NCBI GenBank assembly: GCA_002457245.1
Contig: NTJY01000007.1
Location: 1-37,953, forward strand
Source of the DNA: SAR92 bacterium MED-G29
Lineage (GTDB): Bacteria > Pseudomonadota > Gammaproteobacteria > Pseudomonadales > Porticoccaceae
Reading direction: 5' to 3'
DNA length: 37,953 bases
Shown: positions 8,527-20,415 of the stretch, piece after piece
Position numbering within the stretch: position 1 is the stretch's first letter
Layout: every line of letters starts with the position of its first letter
Program-made: the position numbers and the translations under genes
The notes under the pieces: generated by a model
What the model was told of the DNA's origin: nothing
Database searches by the model: none
The model's input: only the letters and a program-made list of their open reading frames with translations

Positions 8527-9813
8527 TTAACGATCCTCTAAATTAATGAAATCTCGAACGTTTGCGCCTGTATAAAGTTGTCTGGGTCGACCGATCCGGT
8601 AGGGATTGGTAATCATTTCGTTCCAATGAGATATCCAACCTACTGTTCTTCCCGTGGCGAATATGACCGTGAACATTTCCTCGGGAATTCCCATTGCCTT
8701 CAGAATAATACCTGAGTAAAAATCGACGTTTGGATACAGTTTCTTACTGACGAAATATTCGTCTTCCAAAGCTATCTTTTCTAGTTTTTTAGCTAACCGA
8801 AACAGAGGGTCATTTTGTACGCCCAGAACCTCAAGTACTTCGTCGCAAGTTTGACGCATAACTGTAGCTCTTGGATCATAATTTTTGTAGACACGATGTC
8901 CAAATCCCATAAGCCTAAATGGATCATTTTTGTCCTTCGCCTTGTTGATATACTCTTCAATATTATCCTCATGACCGATCTCAGCCAGCATACTTAGGAC
9001 AGCCTCATTAGCTCCGCCATGAGCTGGTCCCCAAAGGGCTGCAATCCCAGCGGCGATGCATGCGAAGGGATTTGCGCCGGAGGATCCAGCCAGTCGCACT
9101 GTAGAGGTCGATGCGTTCTGTTCATGATCAGCATGTAATAAGAAAATTCGATCCATTGCTTTCGCTAATGCAGGATGACACTCATACTTTTCACAAGGAG
9201 TTCCAAACATCATGTGTAAGAAATTCTCGGAATAGGACATCGTGTTGTCAGGATAGATGTATGGTTGACCAACGAAGTGTTTGTAACACATCGCTGCAAT
9301 GGTGGGCATTTTTGCAATTAAACGATGTGCTGAAATTGATCGATGCTCTTGATCGGTTATGTCTAGTGAATCATGATAAAACGATGACATAGCACCCACA
9401 ACACCGCACAGCACTGCCATTGGGTGAGCATCATAGCGAAATCCACTAATGAATTGCTCGACGGACATGTTGACCATTGTGTGGTATTTGATTGTATGTT
9501 CGAAGGTCTTCTTTTGCTCAGCATTGGGCAGAGCACCTTCCAGTAGTAAATAGCATGCCTCAATGTAATCAGAGTGTTCTGCAAGCACTTCTATGGGATA
9601 ACCTCGGTGCAACAGAATACCTTTGTTCCCATCGATAAAGGTAATGTCAGACTGACACGCCGCTGTAGCAGAAAAACCAGGATCATAAGTGAAGAATCCA
9701 TGACTACCCAGAGAACCAATATCAATTACATCTTGACCAAGCGTACCTTGATAAACAGGGAGTTCAATGGGATCTCCACCATCAACTGAAAGGATTGCTC
9801 TGCGCTCTGACAT
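8527..9813 (-). CDS. gltA: Type II citrate synthase GltA
   Basis: GltA condenses oxaloacetate with acetyl-CoA to form citrate, the entry step of the TCA cycle. From the ATG at 9811-9813 the protein has 428 residues, nearly the same as E. coli. That start has AGAGG about eight bases upstream and gives the standard N-terminus; an in-frame extension 17 codons further up lacks support. The catalytic residues are His265 ([10 protein letters not shown]), His306 ([13 protein letters not shown]) and Asp364 (NVDFYSG), equivalent to 264, 305 and 362 of E. coli. Enzymes of this hexameric type are usually inhibited by NADH; that is family knowledge. The gene is divergent from sdhCDAB, with about 440 bp between them, and convergent with the amidohydrolase gene. 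Confidence 0.97.
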   Translation of the reverse strand: MSERRAILSVDGGDPIELPVYQGTLGQDVIDIGSLGSHGFFTYDPGFSATAACQSDITFIDGNKGILLHRGYPIEVLAEHSDYIEACYLLLEGALPNAEQKKTFEHTIKYHTMVNMSVEQFISGFRYDAHPMAVLCGVVGAMSSFYHDSLDITDQEHRSISAHRLIAKMPTIAAMCYKHFVGQPYIYPDNTMSYSENFLHMMFGTPCEKYECHPALAKAMDRIFLLHADHEQNASTSTVRLAGSSGANPFACIAAGIAALWGPAHGGANEAVLSMLAEIGHEDNIEEYINKAKDKNDPFRLMGFGHRVYKNYDPRATVMRQTCDEVLEVLGVQNDPLFRLAKKLEKIALEDEYFVSKKLYPNVDFYSGIILKAMGIPEEMFTVIFATGRTVGWISHWNEMITNPYRIGRPRQLYTGANVRDFINLEDR

Positions 9814-9863
9814 GGTTAAACCTCTGCCCTTTTGGTAGTTTTTCAAAAAAAAGTCGGTCTGCA

Positions 9864-9891
9864 ACTATAGTTGTTCGACACAAATTGTCAA
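9864..9891 (-). promoter_or_regulatory. Promoter of gltA
   Basis: Reading the minus strand, TTGACA (9886-9891) and TATAGT (9864-9869) are 16 bp apart. The -35 is perfect and the -10 differs from consensus at one base. Transcription would begin near 9857, giving a leader of about 44 nt. Confidence 0.65.
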
Positions 9892-10109
9892 CCAACTCGG
9901 AGGTTTAAATGGATTAAAAACTGGATGATTTGTATGGGAAGATGGTTTTTCGATAATGAATATTCACTGGAGAAATGAGCAGTCTCGAAGATATCATTAT
10001 TTTTAGGATAATTTAAGTTTTCGATTGAATTTGCGGGCTCAGCTAGGAATTAGACATTATTTAAAAGGTCTTAGTCTAGATTTATTCTGTAACTTAAAAA
10101 TAAACGTAA

Positions 10110-10138
10110 TTGAATTCGTCCATTCGAATTATTATACT
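10110..10138 (+). promoter_or_regulatory. Promoter of the sdhCDAB operon
   Basis: TTGAAT (10110-10115) and TATACT (10133-10138) have the ideal 17-bp spacing. Transcription would start near 10145, leaving a leader of about 112 nt before the sdhC GTG. That length leaves room for post-transcriptional control, as is known for sdh in other gammaproteobacteria. Confidence 0.6.
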
Positions 10139-10256
10139 CGAGTTCACTACAAGAGGGCGTTCCGCGTTCGCGGGAGAATCCTAAGAGAAGCAAATTTTTT
10201 TAAACTTTATATATTGCAAGGTCAGCCTGTTTGGTCGGGCCCCTGGAGAGCGTTTC

Positions 10257-10640
10257 GTGGCAGAAAAGAAAAGGCCAGTTAATCTTGATATTGGAACGTT
10301 AAGACTTCCAATCACAGCTTATGTATCTATATTGCACAGAGTGTCCGGCGTCGTCATTTTCTTTGCGCTAGCGATCTTACTGTGGATGTTGGACAAAAGT
10401 TTAAGTTCGCAACAGAGCTTTGACTCCTTGAAGGAAATGCTTGGTCATCCTTTCGTGCAGATAGTTGTATGGGGTAGTCTGGTTGCGCTTCTTTACCATG
10501 CCGTAGCAGGCGTAAGGCATTTGCTTATGGATCTAGGTGTGGGTGAGGAAAGTTTTCAAGCCGGTCGCATGAGTGCTTGGATCGCTGTTGGCGTTGCACT
10601 AGCTTCGATTGCAGTCATAACACTTTGGATTTTTGTATGA
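10257..10640 (+). CDS. sdhC: Succinate dehydrogenase cytochrome b556 subunit SdhC
   Basis: SdhC is one of the two membrane anchors of succinate dehydrogenase (complex II), which passes electrons from succinate to ubiquinone at the inner membrane. The 127 residues contain three hydrophobic segments (about 30-46, 66-84, 106-126). SILHRVSG (residues 24-31) carries the quinone-site Ser and Arg known from E. coli. LLYHAVAGVRH carries the heme ligand His81, equivalent to His84 of E. coli. Translation starts at GTG with GGAGAG about eight bases upstream. The stop codon overlaps the sdhD start as ATGA, which suggests translational coupling. Confidence 0.95.
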   Translation: MAEKKRPVNLDIGTLRLPITAYVSILHRVSGVVIFFALAILLWMLDKSLSSQQSFDSLKEMLGHPFVQIVVWGSLVALLYHAVAGVRHLLMDLGVGEESFQAGRMSAWIAVGVALASIAVITLWIFV

Positions 10641-11005
10641 TAGACAAGGCTGTAAGATTTTATCATAGCGGCTTGTTTGACTGGTTTGTTCAAAGAGTTA
10701 CAGCTCTGTTGATGACTGCCTACTTGATCTTTATGTTGATCTACCTTTTTATCAATCCAGATCTTTCCTATGGGCAGTGGGAAGCGCTGAATAAGTCATT
10801 GGGTATGAGAGCATTTACCTTTCTCACAATGATAGCAATGCTATCGCATGCATGGATTGGGAACTGGTGTGTTCTCACTGACTATGTGACGGAAAGGTTA
10901 ATTGGCCCAAAAGCGAACTTTATTCGTAACTCCATAAGATTCGGTATGGCAATCCTCACATTTGCCTACATTGCTTGGGCGATCAACATTCTCTGGAGAT
11001 TTTGA
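10637..11005 (+). CDS. sdhD: Succinate dehydrogenase membrane anchor subunit SdhD
   Basis: SdhD is the second membrane anchor of complex II and shares the heme b and ubiquinone site with SdhC. From the ATG overlapping the sdhC stop it has 122 residues. That start gives a typical N-terminus; the open frame extends 20 codons further upstream into sdhC without support. Three transmembrane helices are visible. [15 protein letters not shown] (residues 70-84) contains His71 and the Asp82-Tyr83 pair of the quinone site. It lies 4 bp before sdhA. Confidence 0.94.
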   Translation: MIDKAVRFYHSGLFDWFVQRVTALLMTAYLIFMLIYLFINPDLSYGQWEALNKSLGMRAFTFLTMIAMLSHAWIGNWCVLTDYVTERLIGPKANFIRNSIRFGMAILTFAYIAWAINILWRF

Positions 11006-11009
11006 CAGT

Positions 11010-12782
11010 ATGGCGAACTTAAGGACAATGAGCTTTGATGCTGTAATTGTTGGTGGCGGAGGTTCAGGAATGAGGGCTGCTCTCCAACTTGCACAGTCTG
11101 GCTATAACACAGCCGTAATTACGAAGGTCTTCCCTACCCGATCGCATACCGTTTCTGCACAAGGGGGTATTACTTGCGCTATAGCGAGTGATGATCCAGA
11201 TGATCAATGGCAGTGGCATATGTATGACACCATAAAGGGTTCAGACTATATAGGCGATCAGGAAGCCATTGAATACATGTGTCAAACAGGCCCGGAGGCC
11301 GTTTTTGAACTGGAGCATATGGGGTTACCTTTTTCCAGAACTAAGGAAGGTCGGATTTATCAACGTCCCTTTGGCGGCCAATCTAAAGACTATGGAGCTG
11401 GAGGTCAGGCAGCTCGGACATGTGCTGCAGCTGATCGCACTGGTCATGCGCTTCTCCATACTCTCTATCAGGGAAATTTGAAAAATAAGACGGTTTTCCT
11501 GACTGAATGGTTTGCAGTGGATATTGTTCAAAACGAGGATAAGGCCGTTGTTGGTGTTGTCGCGATTAATATTGAAACTGGTGAGTCCGTGTATGTGAAA
11601 TCAAAGGCAACGGTTTTTGCGACTGGAGGAGCTGGCAGGATTTATGCGTCTACAACCAATGCACATATTTGTACTGGAGATGGGATAGGCATGGCGTTAC
11701 GCGCAGGATTTCCTGTGCAAGATATTGAGATGTGGCAGTTCCACCCAACCGGAATCCATGGAGCAGGAACTCTTGTCACGGAGGGCTGCCGTGGAGAGGG
11801 TGGTTATCTAATCAATAAAGATGGTGAGCGGTTTATGGAGAGGTATGCGCCCAATGCCAAGGACTTAGCAGGACGAGATGTGGTTGCTCGATCTATGGTT
11901 CTGGAGATCCTTGAGGGCCGAGGATGTGGTCCAGAAGGTGATCATGTTTACTTAAAATTGGATCACCTCGGAGAGGAAGCTCTAAATGCAAAGCTTCCAG
12001 GAATTTTGGAGTTGTCCCGCACCTTTGCTCATGCAGATCCTGTAAAGGTTCCCATCCCTGTCGTGCCAACGTGTCATTACATGATGGGCGGTATTCCGAC
12101 AAATGTTGATGGTCAAGCACTAACGATCGACAGGGAAGGCAATGACGAGGTAATTGAAGGACTTTATTCTTGTGGAGAAGCAGCTTGTGTGTCTGTTCAT
12201 GGTGCGAATCGATTAGGAGGAAATTCACTCTTAGACTTGGTTGTATTTGGTCGGGCATCTGGAATCTTTATCGAGAAGAAGTTAAAGGAAGGGATTGATT
12301 TGAAAGAAGCGACCCAAGACGATATTGATAGGGCGATGGTCGTTTTAAACAAGATTAATAGCTCAACAGAGGGTGAGAATTCGGCTAAACTTCGTGGGGA
12401 ATTGCAAACCATTATGCAGAATTACTTTGGAGTATTTCGTCGTGGAGACTTTATGGAGCAGGGTGTAGCCAAGCTTGATGAATTACGCCCTCGAATTCAG
12501 AATGTTTTCTTAGCAGATAAAAGCTTAGCTTTTAATACAGCGCGCATTGAAGCTTTAGAACTACAAAATCTCTTTGAAACTGCATACGCGACAGCGATTG
12601 CAGCAGCAGGAAGAACGGAAAGTCGAGGAGCTCATGCGCGAGAAGACTTCCAAGAAAGAGATGATGATAATTGGCTCTGTCACTCAATTTACTTCCCAGG
12701 CAGCAAAGAAATTGGTAAGAGATCTGTCAATTTTAGTCTGAAAACCCGAGAGCCATTCGAGCCCAAGGTTCGTACCTATTAA
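11010..12782 (+). CDS. sdhA: Succinate dehydrogenase flavoprotein subunit SdhA
   Basis: SdhA oxidises succinate to fumarate on covalently bound FAD, on the cytoplasmic face of the membrane. The start at 11010, with GGAG upstream, gives 590 residues, close to the 588 of E. coli. The FAD-binding motif VGGGGSG is at residues 14-20. The covalent flavin attachment is His46 in [11 protein letters not shown]. The active-site stretch [21 protein letters not shown] is intact, as is [14 protein letters not shown]. An upstream in-frame ATG inside sdhD is not the likely start. The gene is third in sdhCDAB. Confidence 0.97.
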   Translation: MANLRTMSFDAVIVGGGGSGMRAALQLAQSGYNTAVITKVFPTRSHTVSAQGGITCAIASDDPDDQWQWHMYDTIKGSDYIGDQEAIEYMCQTGPEAVFELEHMGLPFSRTKEGRIYQRPFGGQSKDYGAGGQAARTCAAADRTGHALLHTLYQGNLKNKTVFLTEWFAVDIVQNEDKAVVGVVAINIETGESVYVKSKATVFATGGAGRIYASTTNAHICTGDGIGMALRAGFPVQDIEMWQFHPTGIHGAGTLVTEGCRGEGGYLINKDGERFMERYAPNAKDLAGRDVVARSMVLEILEGRGCGPEGDHVYLKLDHLGEEALNAKLPGILELSRTFAHADPVKVPIPVVPTCHYMMGGIPTNVDGQALTIDREGNDEVIEGLYSCGEAACVSVHGANRLGGNSLLDLVVFGRASGIFIEKKLKEGIDLKEATQDDIDRAMVVLNKINSSTEGENSAKLRGELQTIMQNYFGVFRRGDFMEQGVAKLDELRPRIQNVFLADKSLAFNTARIEALELQNLFETAYATAIAAAGRTESRGAHAREDFQERDDDNWLCHSIYFPGSKEIGKRSVNFSLKTREPFEPKVRTY

Positions 12783-12806
12783 AAAGAATCCCTGAGACTT
12801 AAATTT

Positions 12807-13511
12807 ATGCTAACTGTAAGTATTTATCGCTACAACCCGGAGATTGATCAAGAGCCTTACATGCAAGACTTTGAGTTTGATGCTCAAGGCAAGGACTTGA
12901 TGGTGCTGGATGTCCTTGAAAAGTTAAAAGTTGAGGATCCGACATTGGTATTTAGGCGCTCTTGCCGTGAAGGGGTTTGCGGATCTGATGGCGTCAATAT
13001 CTCCGGAAAAAATGGTTTAGCGTGTATTACACCCATCTCTGATGCGGTAAGAGGAAATAAGCTTGTGATTCGACCCTTGCCGGGCCTGCCTGTCATTCGG
13101 GATCTCGTAATCGATATGGCTCAATTCTATGCTCAGTACGAAAAGATACAGCCCTACATGATTAACGACTCGGCACCACCTAAAATTGAGAGACTACAGT
13201 CCCCTGAAGAACGCTCAAAGCTCGATGGTTTGTATGAGTGTATTCTTTGCGCATGTTGCTCCACTGCTTGCCCATCTTTCTGGTGGAATCCTGAGAAATT
13301 TATTGGCCCTTCAGGACTGCTACAGGCCTACCGGTTTCTGGCTGATAGTAGGGACACCGGTACCGAAGAGCGATTATCTAACCTAGATGACCCATTTAGT
13401 GTTTTTCGTTGCCACGGAATTATGAACTGCGTACAAGTTTGTCCAAAGGGATTGAACCCCACAAAGGCGATAGGTCACATTCGGAAAATGTTGATCAGCA
13501 GCCCTGCTTAA
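12807..13511 (+). CDS. sdhB: Succinate dehydrogenase iron-sulfur subunit SdhB
   Basis: SdhB carries electrons from FAD to ubiquinone through three Fe-S clusters. The 234 residues include the [2Fe-2S] motif with Cys53, Cys58, Asp61 and Cys73 (CREGVCGSDG...LAC); the Asp in place of the fourth Cys is also seen in E. coli. The [4Fe-4S] and [3Fe-4S] ligands lie in CILCACCSTAC (from Cys145) and CHGIMNCVQVC (from Cys202). The gene closes the sdh operon; 130 bp separate it from sucA. Confidence 0.97.
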   Translation: MLTVSIYRYNPEIDQEPYMQDFEFDAQGKDLMVLDVLEKLKVEDPTLVFRRSCREGVCGSDGVNISGKNGLACITPISDAVRGNKLVIRPLPGLPVIRDLVIDMAQFYAQYEKIQPYMINDSAPPKIERLQSPEERSKLDGLYECILCACCSTACPSFWWNPEKFIGPSGLLQAYRFLADSRDTGTEERLSNLDDPFSVFRCHGIMNCVQVCPKGLNPTKAIGHIRKMLISSPA

Positions 13512-13576
13512 AAATCCTATAGCGTGTCGATTCTGTGCCCTCGGCGTTAAAAGGATCACTTTTTCTAAATAGTACT

Positions 13577-13597
13577 AGCCGTGGGGATCTTACGGCT
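13577..13597 (+). other. Hairpin between sdhB and sucA
   Basis: AGCCGT (13577-13582) pairs with ACGGCT (13592-13597) around a 9-nt loop. No T run follows, so it is not a standard terminator. It may modulate readthrough or mRNA ends between the sdh and suc genes. Confidence 0.35.
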
Positions 13598-13641
13598 TTA
13601 AAATACCGGAAGAAATTTTGTAGTCAAAAGGACACGATGTG

Positions 13642-16479
13642 ATGGCCGAAGGCCTGATGGAGCAATTCCTCCGCTCCTCGCACTTCTCCGGTGGAAACGC
13701 AGTATACATTGAAGGACTCTACGAAACCTACTTGCACAGTCCAAATGCGGTGCCTGAGGAGTGGAGCAGCTTCTTTGACTCTCTTCCGCGGACTAACGGT
13801 TCATTTGCTCCTGATATTTCTCACGATACGATTATCCAGCACTTTGAACTTTTAGGCCGACGCCAAGCTAGGCCTACGCCTGCGCCCGGATCAGGTGGAA
13901 TTCATCTAGAGCACGAACGCAAGCAGGTCAAGGTTGTTCAGCTTATAAGCTCCTACAGATTCAGGGGGCATCAGAAAGCAAAACTTGACCCGTTAGGGAT
14001 CATGAAAAGAGCTGATGTTCCTGACTTACACTTACATTTTCATGGGTTGACTGAGGCAGACCTTGACACTACGTTTCAAACTGGGCCTCTCTATATTGGT
14101 AAGCAAGAAGCTACGCTGAGGGAAATAATAGAAGCGCTTGAAGAAACCTATTGTGGTAATTTAGGGCCAGAATTTATGCATATTACTTCTTTCACAGAGA
14201 AGCAATGGCTCGCACAAAGATTTGAAAGCGTAAGATCAACCCCGACCTATGGGGATGATGCTCGAGTAGACGTTTTAAATAGGCTGACTGCTGCAGAGGG
14301 TTTGGAAAAGCATCTTGATTCAAAATATCCGGGAACTAAACGATTTGGCTTAGAGGGGGGAGAAAGTCTAATTCCCTTGCTTGACTGTTTAGTTCGGCGT
14401 TCAGGTGAATATGGAGCTAAAGAGATTGTTATGGCCATGGCACATCGTGGTCGATTAAATGTGTTGGTCAATATTCTTGGCAAGAACCCAGTAGAAATGT
14501 TTGAAGAGTTTGAAGGTAAAAGGTTGGTTAATACCTCAGGCGATGTTAAATACCATCAGGGCTTCTCCTCTAATGTAATGACCCCAGGCGGCGAAGTTCA
14601 CATGGCCCTTGGGTTCAATCCCTCTCATCTAGAGATTTCATGCCCGGTAGTAGTGGGTTCTGGTCGAGCTCGACAGGACCGGCGAAATGATCCCACCGGT
14701 CAAAAAGTAGTACCGATTCTGGTTCATGGAGATGCTGCATTTGCGGGCCAAGGGGTTGTAATGGAGACATTCCAGTTGTCCCAGACCCGAGCTTATAAGA
14801 CCGGCGGAACTATTCACATAGTTATTAATAACCAGGTCGGTTTTACAACGAGTCGACAAGATGATGCCCGATCGACCGAATATTGCACTGATATCGCTAA
14901 AATGGTCGGTGCCCCGATACTCCATGTGAATGGTGATAATCCGGATGCAGTAATGTTTGCCGCTATGCTCGCTACTGACTATCGTTATGAATTTGGGAAA
15001 GATGTAGTAATTGATTTGGTATGTTACCGTCGAAGAGGCCACAACGAAACAGATGAGCCTTCCTCTACTCAGCCATTAATGTATGAGGTAATTCGAAAAC
15101 ACTCTACAACTCGCACTCTCTACGCACAAAAATTGGTGTCTGAGGGTATCGTTAGACAGGATCAAGCTAACGAGATGGCTAATACGTACCGAGCACGCCT
15201 GGATAAAGGAGAGTTTGTTGTTCACAACCTAGTTAGAGAGCCAGATACTAGTTTATTTGTTGACTGGAACCCATATCTTGACCACGACTGGCGTGCTGTT
15301 GGTAAGACAGGAATAGACCTCAAAGCTTTGCAGGAAGTAGCGACCAAAATTACAACAATTCCAGATGGTATTAAGGTTCAGCGTCAGGTAGATAAAATTT
15401 ACGATGATCGACGTAAGATGGGTGGCGGCGCGCTCCCGCTTAATTGGGGAATGGCCGAGTTACTTGCCTACGGCACGCTTCTCAAAGAGGGCTATCCGAT
15501 TCGCTTTACTGGCCAGGATGTGAGGCGTGGAACATTTTCCCATCGGCACGCAGTGGTTTTCAATCAAAATGATGGCGAAGCTTATCTACCTCTCGCAAAT
15601 ATGTATGATGATCAGCCTAGATTTGATATCTATGATTCGGTTCTGTCGGAGGAGGCAGTTCTCGCGTTTGAGTATGGGTATGCTACGACCACTCCCAAAG
15701 GGCTGATTATTTGGGAGGCGCAGTTTGGTGATTTTGCAAATGGCGCGCAGGTTGTGATCGATCAATTTATAGCAAGCGGTGAGCATAAGTGGGGGCGTCT
15801 TTGTGGCTTAATCATGATGTTGCCGCATGGCTTCGAGGGACAAGGCCCAGAGCATTCCTCGGCTCGTCTAGAAAGATTCCTGCAATTGTGTGCAGAGCAT
15901 AATATGCAGATTTGTAACCCAACCACTCCGGCACAAATTTTTCATTTACTGCGACGTCAAGCTATCAGGCCGATGCGTCGACCGCTTGTAATTATGAGCC
16001 CAAAATGGATTTTGCGTCATAAGCTTGCAACGTCCTCCTTAGAGGATTTGGGGAATGGGCATTTTCAGAATGTAATTGAAGATAATAGCGTGGATGGGCA
16101 ATCAGTGCGTAGGCTTATTTTTTGCTCTGGCAAGGTCTATTATCACTTGTTAGAGGAGCGAGATAGCCGCAGCATTAAAGATATCGCACTGATTAGACTT
16201 GAGCAGCTATATCCTTTCCCTGATAAAGAGTTGGATGAGATATTGTCTCGATATCCTGGTCTTGAAAGTGCCGTTTGGTGTCAGGAAGAACCTATGAATC
16301 AGGGTGCTTGGTACAGCAGTCAACATCACATACGAAATGCCGTCAAGCGCCATGATAGTAAGTTAGATTTAATGTATGCCGGTAGAGACGGATCAGCGGC
16401 ACCTGCGAGCGGATATATGTCTGTTCATTTAGATGAGCAGAAAAAATTTATTGATGAAGCGTTAACTTTTGACTCTTAA
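13642..16479 (+). CDS. sucA: 2-oxoglutarate dehydrogenase E1 component SucA
   Basis: SucA is the thiamine-diphosphate E1 subunit of the 2-oxoglutarate dehydrogenase complex; it decarboxylates 2-oxoglutarate and passes the succinyl group to the lipoyl arm of SucB. It has 945 residues from the ATG at 13642; a GTG one codon earlier is also possible, and AAAGGA precedes both. Visible features are the N-terminal segment with GGNAVYIEGLYETYL, the MAMAHRGRLNVLVN motif, HGDAAFAGQGVVMETFQLS (ThDP site) and the C-terminal QEEPMNQGAWY. It is full length. It is followed after 15 bp by sucB. Confidence 0.97.
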   Translation: MAEGLMEQFLRSSHFSGGNAVYIEGLYETYLHSPNAVPEEWSSFFDSLPRTNGSFAPDISHDTIIQHFELLGRRQARPTPAPGSGGIHLEHERKQVKVVQLISSYRFRGHQKAKLDPLGIMKRADVPDLHLHFHGLTEADLDTTFQTGPLYIGKQEATLREIIEALEETYCGNLGPEFMHITSFTEKQWLAQRFESVRSTPTYGDDARVDVLNRLTAAEGLEKHLDSKYPGTKRFGLEGGESLIPLLDCLVRRSGEYGAKEIVMAMAHRGRLNVLVNILGKNPVEMFEEFEGKRLVNTSGDVKYHQGFSSNVMTPGGEVHMALGFNPSHLEISCPVVVGSGRARQDRRNDPTGQKVVPILVHGDAAFAGQGVVMETFQLSQTRAYKTGGTIHIVINNQVGFTTSRQDDARSTEYCTDIAKMVGAPILHVNGDNPDAVMFAAMLATDYRYEFGKDVVIDLVCYRRRGHNETDEPSSTQPLMYEVIRKHSTTRTLYAQKLVSEGIVRQDQANEMANTYRARLDKGEFVVHNLVREPDTSLFVDWNPYLDHDWRAVGKTGIDLKALQEVATKITTIPDGIKVQRQVDKIYDDRRKMGGGALPLNWGMAELLAYGTLLKEGYPIRFTGQDVRRGTFSHRHAVVFNQNDGEAYLPLANMYDDQPRFDIYDSVLSEEAVLAFEYGYATTTPKGLIIWEAQFGDFANGAQVVIDQFIASGEHKWGRLCGLIMMLPHGFEGQGPEHSSARLERFLQLCAEHNMQICNPTTPAQIFHLLRRQAIRPMRRPLVIMSPKWILRHKLATSSLEDLGNGHFQNVIEDNSVDGQSVRRLIFCSGKVYYHLLEERDSRSIKDIALIRLEQLYPFPDKELDEILSRYPGLESAVWCQEEPMNQGAWYSSQHHIRNAVKRHDSKLDLMYAGRDGSAAPASGYMSVHLDEQKKFIDEALTFDS

Positions 16480-16494
16480 ACTAGGAATATATTG

Positions 16495-17694
16495 ATGGCC
16501 ATAGAAATAAAGGCACCCACATACCCAGAATCAGTGCAAGAGGGCACTCTGGCGACTTGGCATAAACAGGCGGGTGATCAGGTGAGTCGTGATGATCTGA
16601 TCGTTGACATCGAAACTGATAAGGTTGTTTTAGAGGTTGTTGCTCCTGCCTCTGGAACGATAACTGAAGTTCTCAAGGTTGAGGGTGATATTGTTTTAAG
16701 CAATGAGGTACTTGCGCGTATTGAGGAGACTTCCTCTGTCGAATCTGCGCAGCCTCCTGCTGCATCGGCAAAAATTGAGTCCGATGCAGAGATTGGTGGA
16801 GTGTTGGTAAATCCAGCTGCTAAGAAGCTTGCCGATGAGAGAGATATTGATCTCGCATTAGTAAAAGGTACAGGAAAGGGTGGAAGGATCACAAAGGAGG
16901 ATGTTGTTAACTATGCGCCTCCACCTGTTATAACAGCTGGTGCTGAAGAAAATGTGCAAGAAGCTGTCGAGGTGATGATTCAGTCAGGAGAGCGCGTAGA
17001 ACGCAGAGTGGCTATGACGCGCATGCGGTCTCGGATATCCGAGCGATTAATGAGCGTAACTCAATCGACGGCGATGTTGACTACATTCAATGAGGTTGAT
17101 ATGTCCACAATGATGGGCTTGCGCAAGCAATATCAGGATGAATTTACCAAGATTCATAATGGCACTCGTTTGGGCTTTATGGGAATGTTTGTGAAAGCGG
17201 CTGTTGAGGCTCTGAAGAGATTTCCACTTGTTAATGCGTCCATTGATGGTACCGACATTGTCTATCATGGATTTCAGGATATTGGAGTTGCTGTTTCGAC
17301 GGATCGAGGCCTGGTTGTGCCAGTACTTCGTAATGCTGAAAATATGAGTATTGCCACCGTAGAGAATGCTATAAGTGACTATGCTGGGAAGGCTAGAGAT
17401 GGAAAGTTGACCATTGATGAGATGACTGGGGGCACTTTTACGATAACTAATGGTGGAGTATATGGGTCCCTCCTTTCAACGCCAATTTTGAATCCACCTC
17501 AATCTGCAATCCTAGGAATGCATAAGATCCAGCAGCGTCCAGTAGCCATTGAGGGACAGGTTGTTGTGCGGCCTATGATGAACCTGGCCTTGTCATATGA
17601 TCATCGATTGATCGATGGAAAGGACGCCGTACGATTTTTGGTTGCGATCAAGGAGTTAGTCGAGGATCCAGCTAAGATATTACTTGAAATTTAA
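16495..17694 (+). CDS. sucB: Dihydrolipoyllysine-residue succinyltransferase SucB (E2o)
   Basis: SucB forms the core of the 2-oxoglutarate dehydrogenase complex and moves the succinyl group from its lipoyl arm to CoA. The start at 16495 has AGGA eight bases upstream, better placed than for the TTG one codon earlier; it gives 399 residues. One lipoyl domain is present, with the lipoylated lysine at residue 43 ([11 protein letters not shown]). The E1/E3-binding domain reads [16 protein letters not shown]...[13 protein letters not shown] (about 102-138). The catalytic domain ends with [16 protein letters not shown], holding the active-site His and Asp. The gene lies between sucA and lpdA. Confidence 0.97.
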   Translation: MAIEIKAPTYPESVQEGTLATWHKQAGDQVSRDDLIVDIETDKVVLEVVAPASGTITEVLKVEGDIVLSNEVLARIEETSSVESAQPPAASAKIESDAEIGGVLVNPAAKKLADERDIDLALVKGTGKGGRITKEDVVNYAPPPVITAGAEENVQEAVEVMIQSGERVERRVAMTRMRSRISERLMSVTQSTAMLTTFNEVDMSTMMGLRKQYQDEFTKIHNGTRLGFMGMFVKAAVEALKRFPLVNASIDGTDIVYHGFQDIGVAVSTDRGLVVPVLRNAENMSIATVENAISDYAGKARDGKLTIDEMTGGTFTITNGGVYGSLLSTPILNPPQSAILGMHKIQQRPVAIEGQVVVRPMMNLALSYDHRLIDGKDAVRFLVAIKELVEDPAKILLEI

Positions 17695-17709
17695 TATATA
17701 AAATATTGA

Positions 17710-19167
<1,458 letters not shown>

Positions 19168-19246
19168 CAATTTTATTTGTTTACTTTGTGCCGCCAATTG
19201 AGTGGTGCAGAGTAGTTCTTATTTTTAACTTAACAGGAAACCAAGT

Positions 19247-20413
19247 ATGAATCTGCATGAATATCAAGGTAAGCAATTATTTGCAGACTATGGATTGCCG
19301 GTATCTAAAGGCATAGCAGCAGAGACTATTGATCAAGCAGTTGCCGCTGCTGACACCATAGGTGGAGAACGATGGGTTGTTAAAGCTCAAGTTCATGCCG
19401 GTGGCCGTGGAAAGGCGGGAGGTGTGAAGTTAGTAAGCTCAAAGAGTGAAATTGAGGCGTTTTCTCGGCACTGGTTGGGTAACAACCTTGTGACATATCA
19501 AACAGATTTAAATGGGCAGCCGGTTAGCCGAATTTTGGTCGAAACTTGCACAGACATTGACCAGGAGCTCTATTTGGGTGCTGTTGTCGATCGCGGAACA
19601 CGTCGCATCATATTTATGGCCTCCACAGAGGGTGGTGTCGAGATTGAAAAGGTTGCTCATGAAACTCCTGAGAAGATATTGAAGGCAGTTATCGACCCAT
19701 TGACTGGAGCTCAGCCATACCAGGGACGTGATCTTGCATTCAAATTGGGTTTAAAAGGTGTCCAAATCAAACAATTTGTTGGTATCTTTATGGGCTTGGC
19801 TAAATTATTTAAAGAAAAAGACCTTGAATTACTTGAAGTTAATCCATTGGTTATCACTGATGAAGGAAACCTTCATTGCTTAGACGCTAAAGTTATTATT
19901 GATGGTAACGCGTTGTATCGTCAGCCTCAGATTAAAGAAATGCATGATCCCTCGCAAGAAGATGCTCGAGAAGCCCATGCCTCTGCCTGGGACCTGAACT
20001 ACGTGGCTCTTGAAGGAGATATTGGTTGCATGGTCAACGGTGCCGGTCTTGCTATGGGTACTATGGATATTGTTAACCTTCACGGTGGGTCGCCAGCTAA
20101 TTTCCTCGATGTTGGAGGTGGCGCGACTAAAGAGCGTGTGGTTGAAGCGTTCAAAATTATTCTTTCAGACACCAATGTTAAAGCCGTTCTGATCAATATC
20201 TTTGGCGGTATCGTGCGCTGTGACCTGATCGCTGAGGGCGTGATTGGCGCGGTCGAGGAGGTTGGTGTGACTATTCCAGTGGTGGTGCGGCTGGAAGGTA
20301 ACAACGCGGATCTTGGAACTAAAAAATTGGCCGAATCGGGCCTTGCTATTATTGCTGCGACGAGTCTTACCGACGCAGCCCAACAGGTTGTCAAAGCCGC
20401 AGGGGGTAACTAA
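19247..20413 (+). CDS. sucC: Succinyl-CoA synthetase beta subunit SucC
   Basis: SucC is the ADP-forming beta subunit, which binds the nucleotide and succinate. Its 388 residues equal the E. coli length. It begins with the canonical [22 protein letters not shown]. The ATP-grasp features [27 protein letters not shown] and the C-terminal [11 protein letters not shown] are all present. AACAGGA precedes the start codon. The 79 bp between lpdA and sucC show no terminator, so transcription may continue from sucA. Confidence 0.97.
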   Translation: MNLHEYQGKQLFADYGLPVSKGIAAETIDQAVAAADTIGGERWVVKAQVHAGGRGKAGGVKLVSSKSEIEAFSRHWLGNNLVTYQTDLNGQPVSRILVETCTDIDQELYLGAVVDRGTRRIIFMASTEGGVEIEKVAHETPEKILKAVIDPLTGAQPYQGRDLAFKLGLKGVQIKQFVGIFMGLAKLFKEKDLELLEVNPLVITDEGNLHCLDAKVIIDGNALYRQPQIKEMHDPSQEDAREAHASAWDLNYVALEGDIGCMVNGAGLAMGTMDIVNLHGGSPANFLDVGGGATKERVVEAFKIILSDTNVKAVLINIFGGIVRCDLIAEGVIGAVEEVGVTIPVVVRLEGNNADLGTKKLAESGLAIIAATSLTDAAQQVVKAAGGN

Positions 20414-20415
20414 AC

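Larger units (their letters stand above)
9814..10256. other. gltA-sdhC divergent intergenic region
   Basis: These 443 bp hold no credible gene. They contain the gltA promoter, an AT-rich middle part and the sdhC promoter. The sdh leader includes a small hairpin, TTCCGC/GCGGGA with loop GTTC (10160-10175). An open frame at 10025-10282 on the plus strand runs through the promoter and leader and has no recognisable protein features. Confidence 0.6.

Noticed and set aside
9111..9789. Plus-strand open frames opposite gltA
   Set aside because: They are frame shadows of a highly conserved enzyme, with no ribosome binding sites or family resemblance.
10160..10175. Hairpin in the sdh leader as a transcription attenuator
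   Set aside because: The T run lies more than 20 nt after the stem, so it does not form a rho-independent terminator.
10025..10282. Plus-strand open frame of 85 codons upstream of sdhC
   Set aside because: It spans the sdh promoter and leader, overlaps sdhC and has no protein-like features.
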